From positions 1 through 49,925 of the forward strand of contig CAYVDN010000023.1 in the NCBI GenBank assembly GCA_964450685.1: a stretch of DNA of 49,925 bases, read 5' to 3'. Of this stretch, positions 24,756-31,913 are shown one piece after another; the stretch's first letter is position 1; every line of letters begins with the position of its first letter. Below the pieces are notes generated by a model that made no database searches, was not told the origin of the DNA, and was given only the letters and a program-made list of their open reading frames with translations. Origin of the DNA: JBAOHV01 sp964450685. Its GTDB lineage: Bacteria; Actinomycetota; Acidimicrobiia; Acidimicrobiales; Microtrichaceae. The translations under genes and the position numbers were made by a program.

Positions 24756-25177
24756 TCGGCAGGTGAGTCGGCGTCGGGCACGAAGTCCAGCGATGCGGAG
24801 TTCATGCAGAACCGCTCACCCGTTGGCTGCGGTCCGTCGGGGAACACATGGCCCAGGTGCGCGTCGCAGCTGGCACAGCGGACCTCGACCCGCGTCATCC
24901 CGTGGCTGCGGTCCTCGAGCAGTCGGACCTTCGACGCGTCGATCGCCGCCCAGAACGACGGCCAGCCGGAGCCGGAGTCGTACTTGGTCTCTGACGAGAA
25001 CAGTGGGCTGTGACACACCACGCAGCGGTACGTGCCGACGTCCTTCATGTCCCAGTAGGCGCCGCTGAAGGCAGGTTCGGTACCGCACTGCTGGGTCACG
25101 TGGAACTGCTCGGGTGTCAGACGCCCGCGCAGCGAGTCCGGATCGGTCGGAGGTGTCGGTGAAGCAGGACTGTCCAC
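24752..25177 (-). CDS. msrB: Peptide-methionine (R)-S-oxide reductase
   Basis: MsrB of 141 residues, reducing the R epimer of methionine sulfoxide in proteins with thioredoxin as donor. The zinc site is formed by Cys52 and Cys55 (CVVC) and Cys101 and Cys104 (CASC). The catalytic Cys124 lies in ERFCMNSASLDF; Cys31 in QQCGTEPAF is a candidate resolving cysteine. YDSGSGWPSFW is the conserved core. I chose GTG 25177 because the reverse strand shows TAGCCT seven bases upstream, the leaderless pattern used by neighbouring genes; the resulting length equals that of typical single-domain MsrB. Divergent from the FrnE-like gene with a 54-base spacer. Confidence 0.95.
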   Translation of the reverse strand: MDSPASPTPPTDPDSLRGRLTPEQFHVTQQCGTEPAFSGAYWDMKDVGTYRCVVCHSPLFSSETKYDSGSGWPSFWAAIDASKVRLLEDRSHGMTRVEVRCASCDAHLGHVFPDGPQPTGERFCMNSASLDFVPDADSPAE

Positions 25178-25184
25178 CTGTCCG

Positions 25185-25190
25185 AGGCTA
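25185..25190 (-). promoter_or_regulatory. -10 element of a probable leaderless promoter (msrB)
   Basis: Read on the minus strand: TAGCCT, seven bases, then GTG 25177. The hexamer and spacing are identical to those of ppk2 on the opposite strand (25901-25914). Confidence 0.5.
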
Positions 25191-25231
25191 TCGACGGGAA
25201 GCGACGAGGAGCGCGCGGTGTTGAGATCGGC

Positions 25232-25903
25232 GTGCTCATCGAGATCTGGTCCGACGTCGTCTGCCCGTGGTGCTACCTGGGGTATCGCCGCCTCCGTGCG
25301 GCGCTCGACGAACTGCATCGTGAGGACGAACTGCGCCTCGATGACGTCGAGCTGCGCTGGAGGGCGTTCCAGCTCGATCCGGGTGCCCCTCGTGAGCCGT
25401 CCGACCTGCGGGCCGCGATGGACCGCAAGTACGGGCAGGGCGCATTCGACTCGATGACACCACGGCTGACTGCGCTGGGTGCCGAGGTGGGAATCGACTA
25501 CCGCTTCGACACCGCGCTCCGGGTCAACACGATGGATGCGCACCGACTCGTCGCCTGGGCCGGGACCCAGGGTCCCGTTTCGGTGGGCGGTCTCCAGGAT
25601 TCGCTCGTTCAGGTGCTGTTCCACGACTACTTCACCGCCGGTGCCGACCTCTGCGACCAGGCGGTCCTGGTCGCCGCGGCCAAGACGGTGGGTCTCGACG
25701 TCGACCTGGCAGCCGAGGTGATCGCCTCGGGCGCGTTCGCCGACGAGGTGCGTGCCGACCAGGCCGCGGCCGTGGACCGCTCGATCACCGGAGTGCCCGC
25801 GTTCGTCCTCGACGGCAGATGGCTGATCCCCGGAGCGCAGGACACCGCCCAGATGGTCCGGCTGATCAGCCGCGCCGGTGGGAAGGAGCAGGTCGGCCGA
25901 TAG
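25232..25903 (+). CDS. DsbA family oxidoreductase, FrnE-like
   Basis: Thioredoxin-fold disulphide oxidoreductase of 223 residues with the redox motif CPWC at 11-14 (SDVVCPWCYLG), a helical insertion, and the cis-proline loop ITGVPAFVLDGRWLIPGAQ. FrnE-like proteins are cytoplasmic, lack a signal peptide as here, and act as thiol-disulphide isomerases or in polyketide and stress metabolism. Start GTG 25232. The stop TAG (25901-25903) is also the first half of the apparent -10 of ppk2. Its setting between msrB and ppk2 fits oxidative-stress repair. Confidence 0.93.
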   Translation: MLIEIWSDVVCPWCYLGYRRLRAALDELHREDELRLDDVELRWRAFQLDPGAPREPSDLRAAMDRKYGQGAFDSMTPRLTALGAEVGIDYRFDTALRVNTMDAHRLVAWAGTQGPVSVGGLQDSLVQVLFHDYFTAGADLCDQAVLVAAAKTVGLDVDLAAEVIASGAFADEVRADQAAAVDRSITGVPAFVLDGRWLIPGAQDTAQMVRLISRAGGKEQVGR

Positions 25904-25906
25904 CCT
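25901..25906 (+). promoter_or_regulatory. -10 element of a probable leaderless promoter (ppk2)
   Basis: TAGCCT lies seven bases before GTG 25914 and its first three bases are the stop codon of the upstream gene. GGAG within the spacer could alternatively be a ribosome site in a read-through transcript. Confidence 0.45.
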
Positions 25907-25913
25907 CGGAGCG

Positions 25914-26867
25914 GTGGGGAAGAACTCCGGATCCCGAGAACGAGAAGCGAAGACCGAGCCGGCGGACAGGTCCAAGAAGGCTGTGTCCAAGAAGGCTGTG
26001 TCCAAGAAGGGCACCGGGACGAAACAGGCCCGCAGGTCGAAGAAGGCGGCCACGGAGCCCGGAGCCAGAACGGTGCGCAAAGCGCTCCGACGTCTACGCG
26101 AGGACGAGGAGCTCAAGGGGCTCCAGGTGGAGTTGCTCGCGCTCCAGCGCCACCTCGAGGACCACGGCAAGCGGATGATCGTCCTGTTCGAAGGGCGCGA
26201 TGCCGCGGGCAAGGGCGGCACGATCCGCCGCGTGACCCGCTACATGAACGAGAAGCACTACCGGGTCGTGGCGCTGGGCAAACCGACCGAGGAACAGCGG
26301 ACCCAGTGGTATTTCCAGCGCTACGTAGCCCAGTTCCCGACCGGCGGGGAGATGGTCCTCTTCGACCGCAGTTGGTACAACCGCTCGATGGTCGAACCCG
26401 TGTTCGGGTTCTGCACCGAGGAGGAGTACCGGAACTTCATGCGCGGTGTCGTGGGGTTCGAAAAGGACCTGGTGCGTCAGGGCACGATCCTCGTGAAGCT
26501 CTACTTCAGCGTCACCAAGAAGGAACAGGCCCGCCGCTTCGACCGCCGACGCGACGACCCGCTGCGCCAGTGGAAGCTGTCGGAGATCGACGTCCAGGCC
26601 CAGGAGCACTGGGATGACTTCACCGAGCGCAAGTACCAGATGCTGGCCCGCACCTCGACGATCGAGGCGCCATGGACGGTGATTCGTTCGGAGAACAAGC
26701 ATCGAGCCCGCCTGAACGCCATGAAGGTGATCCTCAACGCGGTCGACTACGGCCCGAGATCTGACCGGATCGACTTCGTGCCCGACCCGAGGATCGTCGT
26801 CTCGGGTGCGCAGGAGGTCCAGATCATGGAAGCCGAGCGGATCCGCAAGGGGCGCTTCACGTCCTGA
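25914..26867 (+). CDS. ppk2: Polyphosphate kinase 2
   Basis: Single-domain PPK2 of 317 residues, catalysing phosphate transfer between polyphosphate and nucleotides, usually making GTP or ATP from the diphosphate. Walker A is EGRDAAGKGG (93-102) and Walker B is VLFDRSWYNR with Asp151; the lid region QWYFQRYVAQFPTGGEMV and SVTKKEQARRFDRRRDDPLRQWKLS match class I enzymes. The first 60 or so residues are a Lys/Ser/Ala-rich, probably disordered basic tail containing SKKAV repeats (DNA repeat at 25971-26010). This tail might bind polyphosphate; that is inference. The nucleotide class cannot be assigned with certainty from sequence alone. Confidence 0.94.
   Translation: MGKNSGSREREAKTEPADRSKKAVSKKAVSKKGTGTKQARRSKKAATEPGARTVRKALRRLREDEELKGLQVELLALQRHLEDHGKRMIVLFEGRDAAGKGGTIRRVTRYMNEKHYRVVALGKPTEEQRTQWYFQRYVAQFPTGGEMVLFDRSWYNRSMVEPVFGFCTEEEYRNFMRGVVGFEKDLVRQGTILVKLYFSVTKKEQARRFDRRRDDPLRQWKLSEIDVQAQEHWDDFTERKYQMLARTSTIEAPWTVIRSENKHRARLNAMKVILNAVDYGPRSDRIDFVPDPRIVVSGAQEVQIMEAERIRKGRFTS
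25971..26010 (+). repeat. 15-bp tandem repeat in ppk2 tail
   Basis: Two perfect copies of TCCAAGAAGGCTGTG plus ten bases of a third encode SKKAVSKKAVSKK. The unit is a multiple of three, so copy number can change without breaking the frame. Confidence 0.85.
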
Positions 26868-26937
26868 GCGGGGCTCCTCCACCGCTAGCTTCGTGCGCGT
26901 CGCTCGACGCGACGATGAGCCACGACCAGGAGGCGAC

Positions 26938-28089
26938 GTGCTGCGGTTCACCGACGAGCATCACCTGTTCCGTTCGACCGTGCGGGAGGTCGTGCAGGGC
27001 GAGATCGACGCACATGCCGACGAGTGGGAGGCATCGGGTGACTTCCCCGCCCACGAGCTGTTCGCCAAGTTCGGCCAGCTCGGTCTGCTGGGGGTCGAGT
27101 ACGACCAGCGCTGGGGTGGTGGGGGCGCCGATCACACCTACACGATGATCTTCGGCGAGGAGATCGGGCGCGCAGCGTCGCTCGGTGTGTCGATGGCACT
27201 GGCGGTGCAGACCGACATGGCGACTCCGGCGCTGCACCGCTACGGAAGCGACGAGCTGCGGGAGCGCTACCTGCGGCCTGCGATCGAGGGGCGTCACGTG
27301 GCAGCCATCGCGGTGAGCGAGCCAGATGCCGGATCGGACGTGGCAGGACTCCGCACCAGGGCGGTCCGCGACGGTGACGAGTGGGTGATAAACGGCACCA
27401 AGCTCTGGATCACCAGCGGAACCCAGGCCGACTGGGTGTGCCTGCTCGCTCGCACGTCCGACGAGGGTGGTTACCGCGGGATGTCCCAGATCGTCGTACC
27501 CACCGACACGCCCGGGTTCTCGGTAAGCCGCAAGCTCGACAAGCTGGGCATGCGTGCATCGGACACCGCCGAGCTCGCCTTCGACGACGTCAGGGTTCCG
27601 GTCGACAACACGATCGGCGAGGCAGGTCGTGGCTTCCAGCAGCAGATGACCCAATTCCAGAACGAACGGATGATCGCCGCCTACCAGATGGTCGGCGCGG
27701 TCGAACTCGCGATGGAACGCACAGTTGCCTTCCTCTCGGAGCGCCGAGCGTTCGGCGCTCCGCTGCTGGCAAACCAGTCGATCCAGTACGAGTTGGCCGA
27801 CATCGCTGCCGAGCTCGACATGCTCCGCCACCACAACTGGGCGGCCGTCGCCGCCTACCTCGACGGCGCCGACATCACCCGCCACGCGACGGTCGCGAAG
27901 CTGCGTTCCGCCCGACTCGCCCGGCGCATGGCCGATGCCGCAGTGCAGTTCCACGGGGGGATGGGCTACGTGGAGGAGAACTGGACCGCCAGGTTCTTCC
28001 GCGACACGCGACTGTGGTCCATCGGCGGTGGTGCAGACGAGGTCATGCTCCGCACGCTCGCTCGTATGAACGGCATCAGCGCCGACTGA
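26938..28089 (+). CDS. Acyl-CoA dehydrogenase
   Basis: Typical acyl-CoA dehydrogenase of 383 residues: N-terminal helical domain (FTDEHHLFRSTVREVV), flavin middle domain (AIAVSEPDAGSDVAGL, WVINGTKLWITSGTQADWV), and C-terminal domain with RRAFGAPLLANQSIQYELADIAAEL, QFHGGMGYVEENW and RLWSIGGGADEVMLRTLAR. GTG 26938 is preceded by the ideal ribosome site AGGAGG at six bases; TAGCTT at 26886-26891 is a possible -10 with a leader of about 40 bases. This is a standard-length family member, unlike the divergent one at 9777. It probably oxidises branched or straight-chain acyl-CoA; the exact substrate is unknown. It stands alone between ppk2 and the thiamine operon. Confidence 0.95.
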   Translation: MLRFTDEHHLFRSTVREVVQGEIDAHADEWEASGDFPAHELFAKFGQLGLLGVEYDQRWGGGGADHTYTMIFGEEIGRAASLGVSMALAVQTDMATPALHRYGSDELRERYLRPAIEGRHVAAIAVSEPDAGSDVAGLRTRAVRDGDEWVINGTKLWITSGTQADWVCLLARTSDEGGYRGMSQIVVPTDTPGFSVSRKLDKLGMRASDTAELAFDDVRVPVDNTIGEAGRGFQQQMTQFQNERMIAAYQMVGAVELAMERTVAFLSERRAFGAPLLANQSIQYELADIAAELDMLRHHNWAAVAAYLDGADITRHATVAKLRSARLARRMADAAVQFHGGMGYVEENWTARFFRDTRLWSIGGGADEVMLRTLARMNGISAD

Positions 28090-28113
28090 ACCTGGGCGCC
28101 TCCGACAGCGCGG

Positions 28114-28119
28114 TAGGGT
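28114..28119 (+). promoter_or_regulatory. -10 element of the thiamine operon promoter
   Basis: TAGGGT places transcription start near 28126, just before the riboswitch P1 helix. The hexamer is identical to that of the chitinase gene. Confidence 0.45.
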
Positions 28120-28131
28120 CGGGGGGTACCA

Positions 28132-28219
28132 ATCCGGGGAGCTCGCACCAGCGGGCTGAGAGGGTGGCTGGGGCCACCGACCCGCAACCTGATCTGGGTA
28201 ATGCCAGCGGAGGGAGGAT
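28132..28219 (+). promoter_or_regulatory. TPP riboswitch (THI element)
   Basis: All conserved blocks of the thiamine pyrophosphate aptamer are present in order: GGGGAGC (28136-28142), CTGAGA (28156-28161), a variable hairpin, ACCCGCAACCTGATCTGGGT (28179-28198), AATGCC and GCGGAGGGA. P1 is formed by ATCC (28132-28135) with GGAT (28216-28219). The downstream ribosome site AGGGAGG (28211-28217) overlaps P1, so ligand binding would most simply block translation of thiN; no intrinsic terminator is seen in the leader. Confidence 0.95.
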
Positions 28220-28220
28220 C

Positions 28221-28877
28221 GTGCGGACAGCTGTCGTGTTCGTCGGTGGGCCACGGCCGCCGACGACCTACGAGGGGGAACATCCCGGCCTGATCGGACT
28301 GAGCGCCGACAGGGTGGTGGCGGTCGACTCGGGACTTCACCTGGCCGATGCGCACGGGTGGGGAATCGACCTGGTGGTCGGAGACATGGATTCGGTGGAT
28401 CCTGAGCGACTCAGCCGGGCCGTCGCAGAGGGTGTGGCCGTCGAGCGTCATCCGACCGACAAGGACTCGACCGACCTGGAGTTGGCACTCGATCTGCTGG
28501 TCGAGGACGAAGTGCGCAGGACGGTCGTGATCGCTGCCGAGGGGGGACGCACCGACCACCTGTTCGCGGTCGTCCTCGGCTGTTGCGCAGAACGGTACGC
28601 GCCGTTGGGACTGCGGTTGTGGCTCGACACGACGCTGGTGATCCCGGCCCGCGGTCTCGTAGCTGTCGAAGGACGTCCGGGAGCGGTCCTCTCGATCCTG
28701 CCGGTGCACGGACCCGCTGTCGTCACCACCAAGGGGCTCCGCTGGCCGCTGAGCTCGGAGCGGCTCGACGCCGGATCCACGAGAGGGGTTTCGAACGAGT
28801 TCGTCGACTCCTCCGCATCGATCGAAGTCTCCGACGGCTGTGCCGCCGTCCTGATGCCCGAGGAGGGCCTGCGATGA
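28221..28877 (+). CDS. thiN: Thiamine pyrophosphokinase
   Basis: Protein of 218 residues transferring pyrophosphate from ATP to thiamine. Recognisable motifs: VAVDSGLHLADAHGWGIDLVVGDMDSV (substrate and Mg site, around residues 35-60), HPTDKDSTDLELALDLL (the conserved Asp-rich thiamine kinase motif) and AAEGGRTDHLFAVVLG. The second half is the thiamine-binding beta domain (TTKGLRWPLSSERLDAGSTRGVSNEF). GTG 28221 begins two bases after the riboswitch P1 helix and three bases after its ribosome site. It is the first gene of a salvage operon with thiB and thiP, with an ATGA overlap into thiB. Confidence 0.93.
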   Translation: MRTAVVFVGGPRPPTTYEGEHPGLIGLSADRVVAVDSGLHLADAHGWGIDLVVGDMDSVDPERLSRAVAEGVAVERHPTDKDSTDLELALDLLVEDEVRRTVVIAAEGGRTDHLFAVVLGCCAERYAPLGLRLWLDTTLVIPARGLVAVEGRPGAVLSILPVHGPAVVTTKGLRWPLSSERLDAGSTRGVSNEFVDSSASIEVSDGCAAVLMPEEGLR

Positions 28878-29956
28878 TCCGGTTCGCTCGACTGCCGCGA
28901 GTGTCGGCGAGGAGCATGTTCGTCTTCGTGCTGGTGTGCGCGGCCGCTTCGTCAGGGTGCGGTGGTGAAGAAGGTGGTGCACCGGTGGATGACTCGGTGC
29001 CCGAGGTGCGCCTGCTCACCCATGACTCCTTCGTCCTGCCCGACGGCGCAGCCGAGGAGTTCCGCGAACGCACCGGCGCCCGACTGGAGGTCATCGCCGC
29101 TGGCGACTCCGGCACCATGCTCGCGGGCGCACTGCTGAGCGCGGGAAGCCCCGAGGCCGACGTCATCTTCGGCGTTGACGACGCATCGGCCACCAAGGCC
29201 ACCGACGGCGACCTGCTGGAACCTCTCGACCCGTCGGTCCTGGAGCTCGCTCCGCAGCGCTACCGACTTGAGGGCGACGGAGCCGACCTCCTGGCACCGA
29301 TCGACACCGGCGATGTCTGCATGAACGTCGACTCGGCGTGGTTCACCGATCGGTCGATCCCCGAGCCCGCGACGCTGGAACAGCTGACCGAGAAGACCTA
29401 CGAGGACCTCACTGTCGTGTCGAGTCCCGTCACCTCTTCGCCGGGTCTCAGCTTCCTGGTCGGCACCGTCGATCGTTACGGCGAGGACGGCTGGGCCGAC
29501 TACTGGACCAGGTTGCGTGACAACGGGGTCCGGGTCCGACCGAGCTGGGACGACGCTTACTACAACGACTACACGGTGTCCGGTGGGGACCGTCCGATCG
29601 TGTTGTCCTACGCCTCGAGCCCGCCGGCCGAGGTGGTGTTCAGCGAGGGCTCCCGCACCGAGCCCGCATCCGCGGTGATGCTCGACAGCTGTGCCTCGCA
29701 GGTCGAGTACGCCGGTGTGCTGCGCGGTACGTCGCAACCCGAACTCGCCGCTGAACTCGTTGCCTTCATGCTCGACGACACATGGCAGTCGGGGTTGCCG
29801 CTGAGCAACTTCGTCTTCCCCGTGACCGACGTGGCACTGCCCGAGGAGTTCGTCCGCTGGGCCCCTCGACCCGAGGATCCCATGTCGCTCGAACCGGCGG
29901 TGATCGCCGAGGGGCGTGACCGATGGATCGAATCGTGGCGAGAGCTGATGGAGTGA
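28874..29956 (+). CDS. thiB: Thiamine ABC transporter substrate-binding lipoprotein
   Basis: Periplasmic-type binding protein of 360 residues, family 1 solute-binding fold. The signal peptide ends in ASSGC (Cys about 29), a clear lipobox. Mature motifs match ThiB: VRLLTHDSFVLPDGAAEEF, ADVIFGVDDASATKA, APIDTGDVCMNVDSAWF, SSPGLSFLVGTVDRYGEDGW and VLSYASSPPAEVVF. ATG 28874 overlaps the thiN stop; its own stop overlaps GTG 29953 of the permease. Together with the riboswitch this identifies the substrate as thiamine or a phosphorylated form. Confidence 0.94.
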   Translation: MIRFARLPRVSARSMFVFVLVCAAASSGCGGEEGGAPVDDSVPEVRLLTHDSFVLPDGAAEEFRERTGARLEVIAAGDSGTMLAGALLSAGSPEADVIFGVDDASATKATDGDLLEPLDPSVLELAPQRYRLEGDGADLLAPIDTGDVCMNVDSAWFTDRSIPEPATLEQLTEKTYEDLTVVSSPVTSSPGLSFLVGTVDRYGEDGWADYWTRLRDNGVRVRPSWDDAYYNDYTVSGGDRPIVLSYASSPPAEVVFSEGSRTEPASAVMLDSCASQVEYAGVLRGTSQPELAAELVAFMLDDTWQSGLPLSNFVFPVTDVALPEEFVRWAPRPEDPMSLEPAVIAEGRDRWIESWRELME

Positions 29957-31805
29957 CCGACCGAATCATCCCGCACCGAATCGGCCGGACCGGGATAGTC
30001 CCGCACCGAATCGGCCGGACCGGGATAGTCCCGCACCGAATCGGCCGGACCGGNNNNNNNNNNNNNNNNNNNNNNNNNNNNNNNNNNNNNNNNNNNNNNN
30101 NNNNNNNNNNNNNNNNNNNNNNNNNNNNNNNNNNNNNNNNNNNNNNNNNNNNNTCCCGCACCGAATCGGCCGGACCGGGATAGTCCCGCACCGAATCGGC
30201 CGGACCGGGATCGGCCGGGACCGGGTCGGCTTGTCCGTGATGGGGCTCGTCACCCTCGTTGTCGTCGCCCCGGTGCTGGCGGTCATCTGGTACACGATCA
30301 GGCCGGATGGTGCGATGGACACCGAGGCCTTCGGGCGGATCCTCGGATCAGCGCGAACCTGGCGCCTGGTGGGCCTGACCGTCGCGCAGGCCGCGGCATC
30401 GTGCACGGTGACGCTGGTGATCGGCATCCCGGTCGCTTGGGTGCTGGCGCGGTTCCGGTTCCCGGGCCGGTCAGCTGTCAGGTCGGTGGCGACAATCCCC
30501 TTCGTGCTTCCGACCGTCGTCGTCGGTGCGGCGGTTGCCTCGCTTCTCGGCCCCCGCGGACTGGCCGACCTGCGTGGAACGTGGTGGCCGATCATCGCTG
30601 CCCATCTCTGCTTCAACCTGGCGGTGGTCCTGCGCACCGTCGGTTCGGCTTTCGCAGCGGTACCTGCAGATCTGGAGTCGGCGGCTCGCGTCCTCGGTGC
30701 GTCCCGTGTCGCTGCGGCTCGAAGGGTCGTACTGCCGGTGGTCGCGCCATCGATCGCCGCGGCGGGGGTCGTGGTGTTCCTCTTCTGCCTGACGAGCTTC
30801 GGGGTCGTGGTGATACTCGGAGGTGGACGTGTCAGCACGATCGAGGTCGAGATCTGGACGCGGGCGACCCGCCAGTTCGACCTCTCCGGTGCTGGCGTGC
30901 TGTGCATGCTCCAACTGCTGGCGGTCGTGGCGACGCTCGCGGTGCACGCGCGGATCACCGGGCGACGGACGGGGAGCGGAACGGCCATCGGCTCACATCT
31001 GGTACGGCCCGAGGGCGTAGAACGCGTCTTCGTCGTCGGGACCGTGCTGATCGTCGGCGTCGTGTCCCTCCTCCCGATGATGGCGATCCTCGAACGGTCG
31101 CTCCGGGTAGGCAGCGGCTGGGGGTTGCACAACTGGGCCCAACTGGGAACCGTGGAGCGGACCTCGGGGCTGCAGGTGGCGCCGTGGTCCGCTGTGGTGG
31201 TGTCGATCGGCACCTCGCTCTGCGCCACCGCCGCGGCGGTGCTTCTGGCAACAGCGGTCATCCGGGCGGTTGCCGCCAGACCGGGTGGTATCGGTGACCG
31301 GTTGATGCTGCTGCCGCTGGGCATCTCATCGACCACGATCGGACTCGGGCTGCTGCTGCTGGTCGGACGTCCGCCGGTCGATCTGCGGGGATCCTGGTGG
31401 CTGGTCCCGATCGGTCAGGCGCTGGTTGCGATGCCCCTCGTGGTCAGGGTCGTCCTGCCGGCGGTTCGGGCGCTTCCGCTGTCGGTGCTCGACGCTGCAT
31501 CGTTGCTGGGGTTGGACAGGCGTGCCCGCTGGTGGCGCGTCGAACTGCCGATGCTGCGAGGTTCGTTCGGTGCCGGGGCCGGGCTGGCGTTGGTGGCGTG
31601 TCTCGGCGAGTTCGGAGCCACCGCGTTCCTGGCCCGTGGTTCGAGGCCGACCGTGCCTGTAGCGATCGAGAGGCTCATGTCGCGACCCGCGGGAGCGGGA
31701 TACGGCCAGGCGATGGCGCTCTCGTGTGTGCTGGTGCTGATTTGCGCTGCCGTGGTGCTCGTGGTCGACCGACTGATGGGGGACGACGGGGCGAGTCTGT
31801 TCTGA
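29953..31805 (+). CDS. thiP: Thiamine ABC transporter permease with N-terminal decapeptide repeats (gap inside)
   Basis: Two-domain permease with two binding-protein-dependent transport modules. The EAA loops are ESAARVLGASRVAAARR and DAASLLGLDRRARWWR, about a dozen membrane helices are visible, and the conserved part from TTG 30231 is 524 residues, the normal ThiP length. GTG 29953 overlaps the thiB stop (GTGA) and opens VTDRII followed by PHRIGRTGIV repeats up to the N-gap. After the gap the same decapeptide resumes in the same codon phase and runs directly into GLSVMGLVTLVVVAPVLAV, the first membrane helix. I therefore place the start at 29953 and treat the repeats as an N-terminal cytoplasmic extension. 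As deposited, the 100-N placeholder breaks the frame; TTG 30231 is the fallback start. No ThiQ ATPase gene follows. Confidence 0.82.
29971..30211 (+). repeat. 30-bp tandem repeat array encoding PHRIGRTGIV
   Basis: Perfect 30-base units at 29971-30000 and 30001-30030 and a partial one at 30031-30053 precede the gap. After it come two bases of a unit, a full unit at 30156-30185 and a partial, degenerating unit at 30186-30211. At least five copies exist. From the phase of both sides, the true gap length should be 5 plus a multiple of 30 bases. The units are contiguous, without spacers. Confidence 0.93.
30054..30153. other. Assembly gap (100 N) inside tandem repeat
   Basis: Exactly 100 N, the usual placeholder for a gap of unknown size. 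Its position inside a perfect tandem repeat explains the assembly break. Confidence 0.95.
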
Positions 31806-31913
31806 AGCAGATGGCAGCGCGATGTGTCTCATCTCACATCAGCCGGTACCTTGAGATCCCGGATGGCGGGGTCCGAGCCTCGGTCGCGTCGCTGATCCGC
31901 GTTGTCTGTTCCA

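Noticed and set aside
29971..30211. CRISPR-like array of 30-base repeats
   Set aside because: Units are directly contiguous with no spacers, both flanks are coding and the array reads through in one codon phase into thiP.
31806..31913. c-di-AMP (ydaO) riboswitch before the M23 peptidase gene
   Set aside because: Such leaders often precede actinobacterial cell-wall hydrolases, but the 108 bases here are too short and lack the conserved aptamer blocks.
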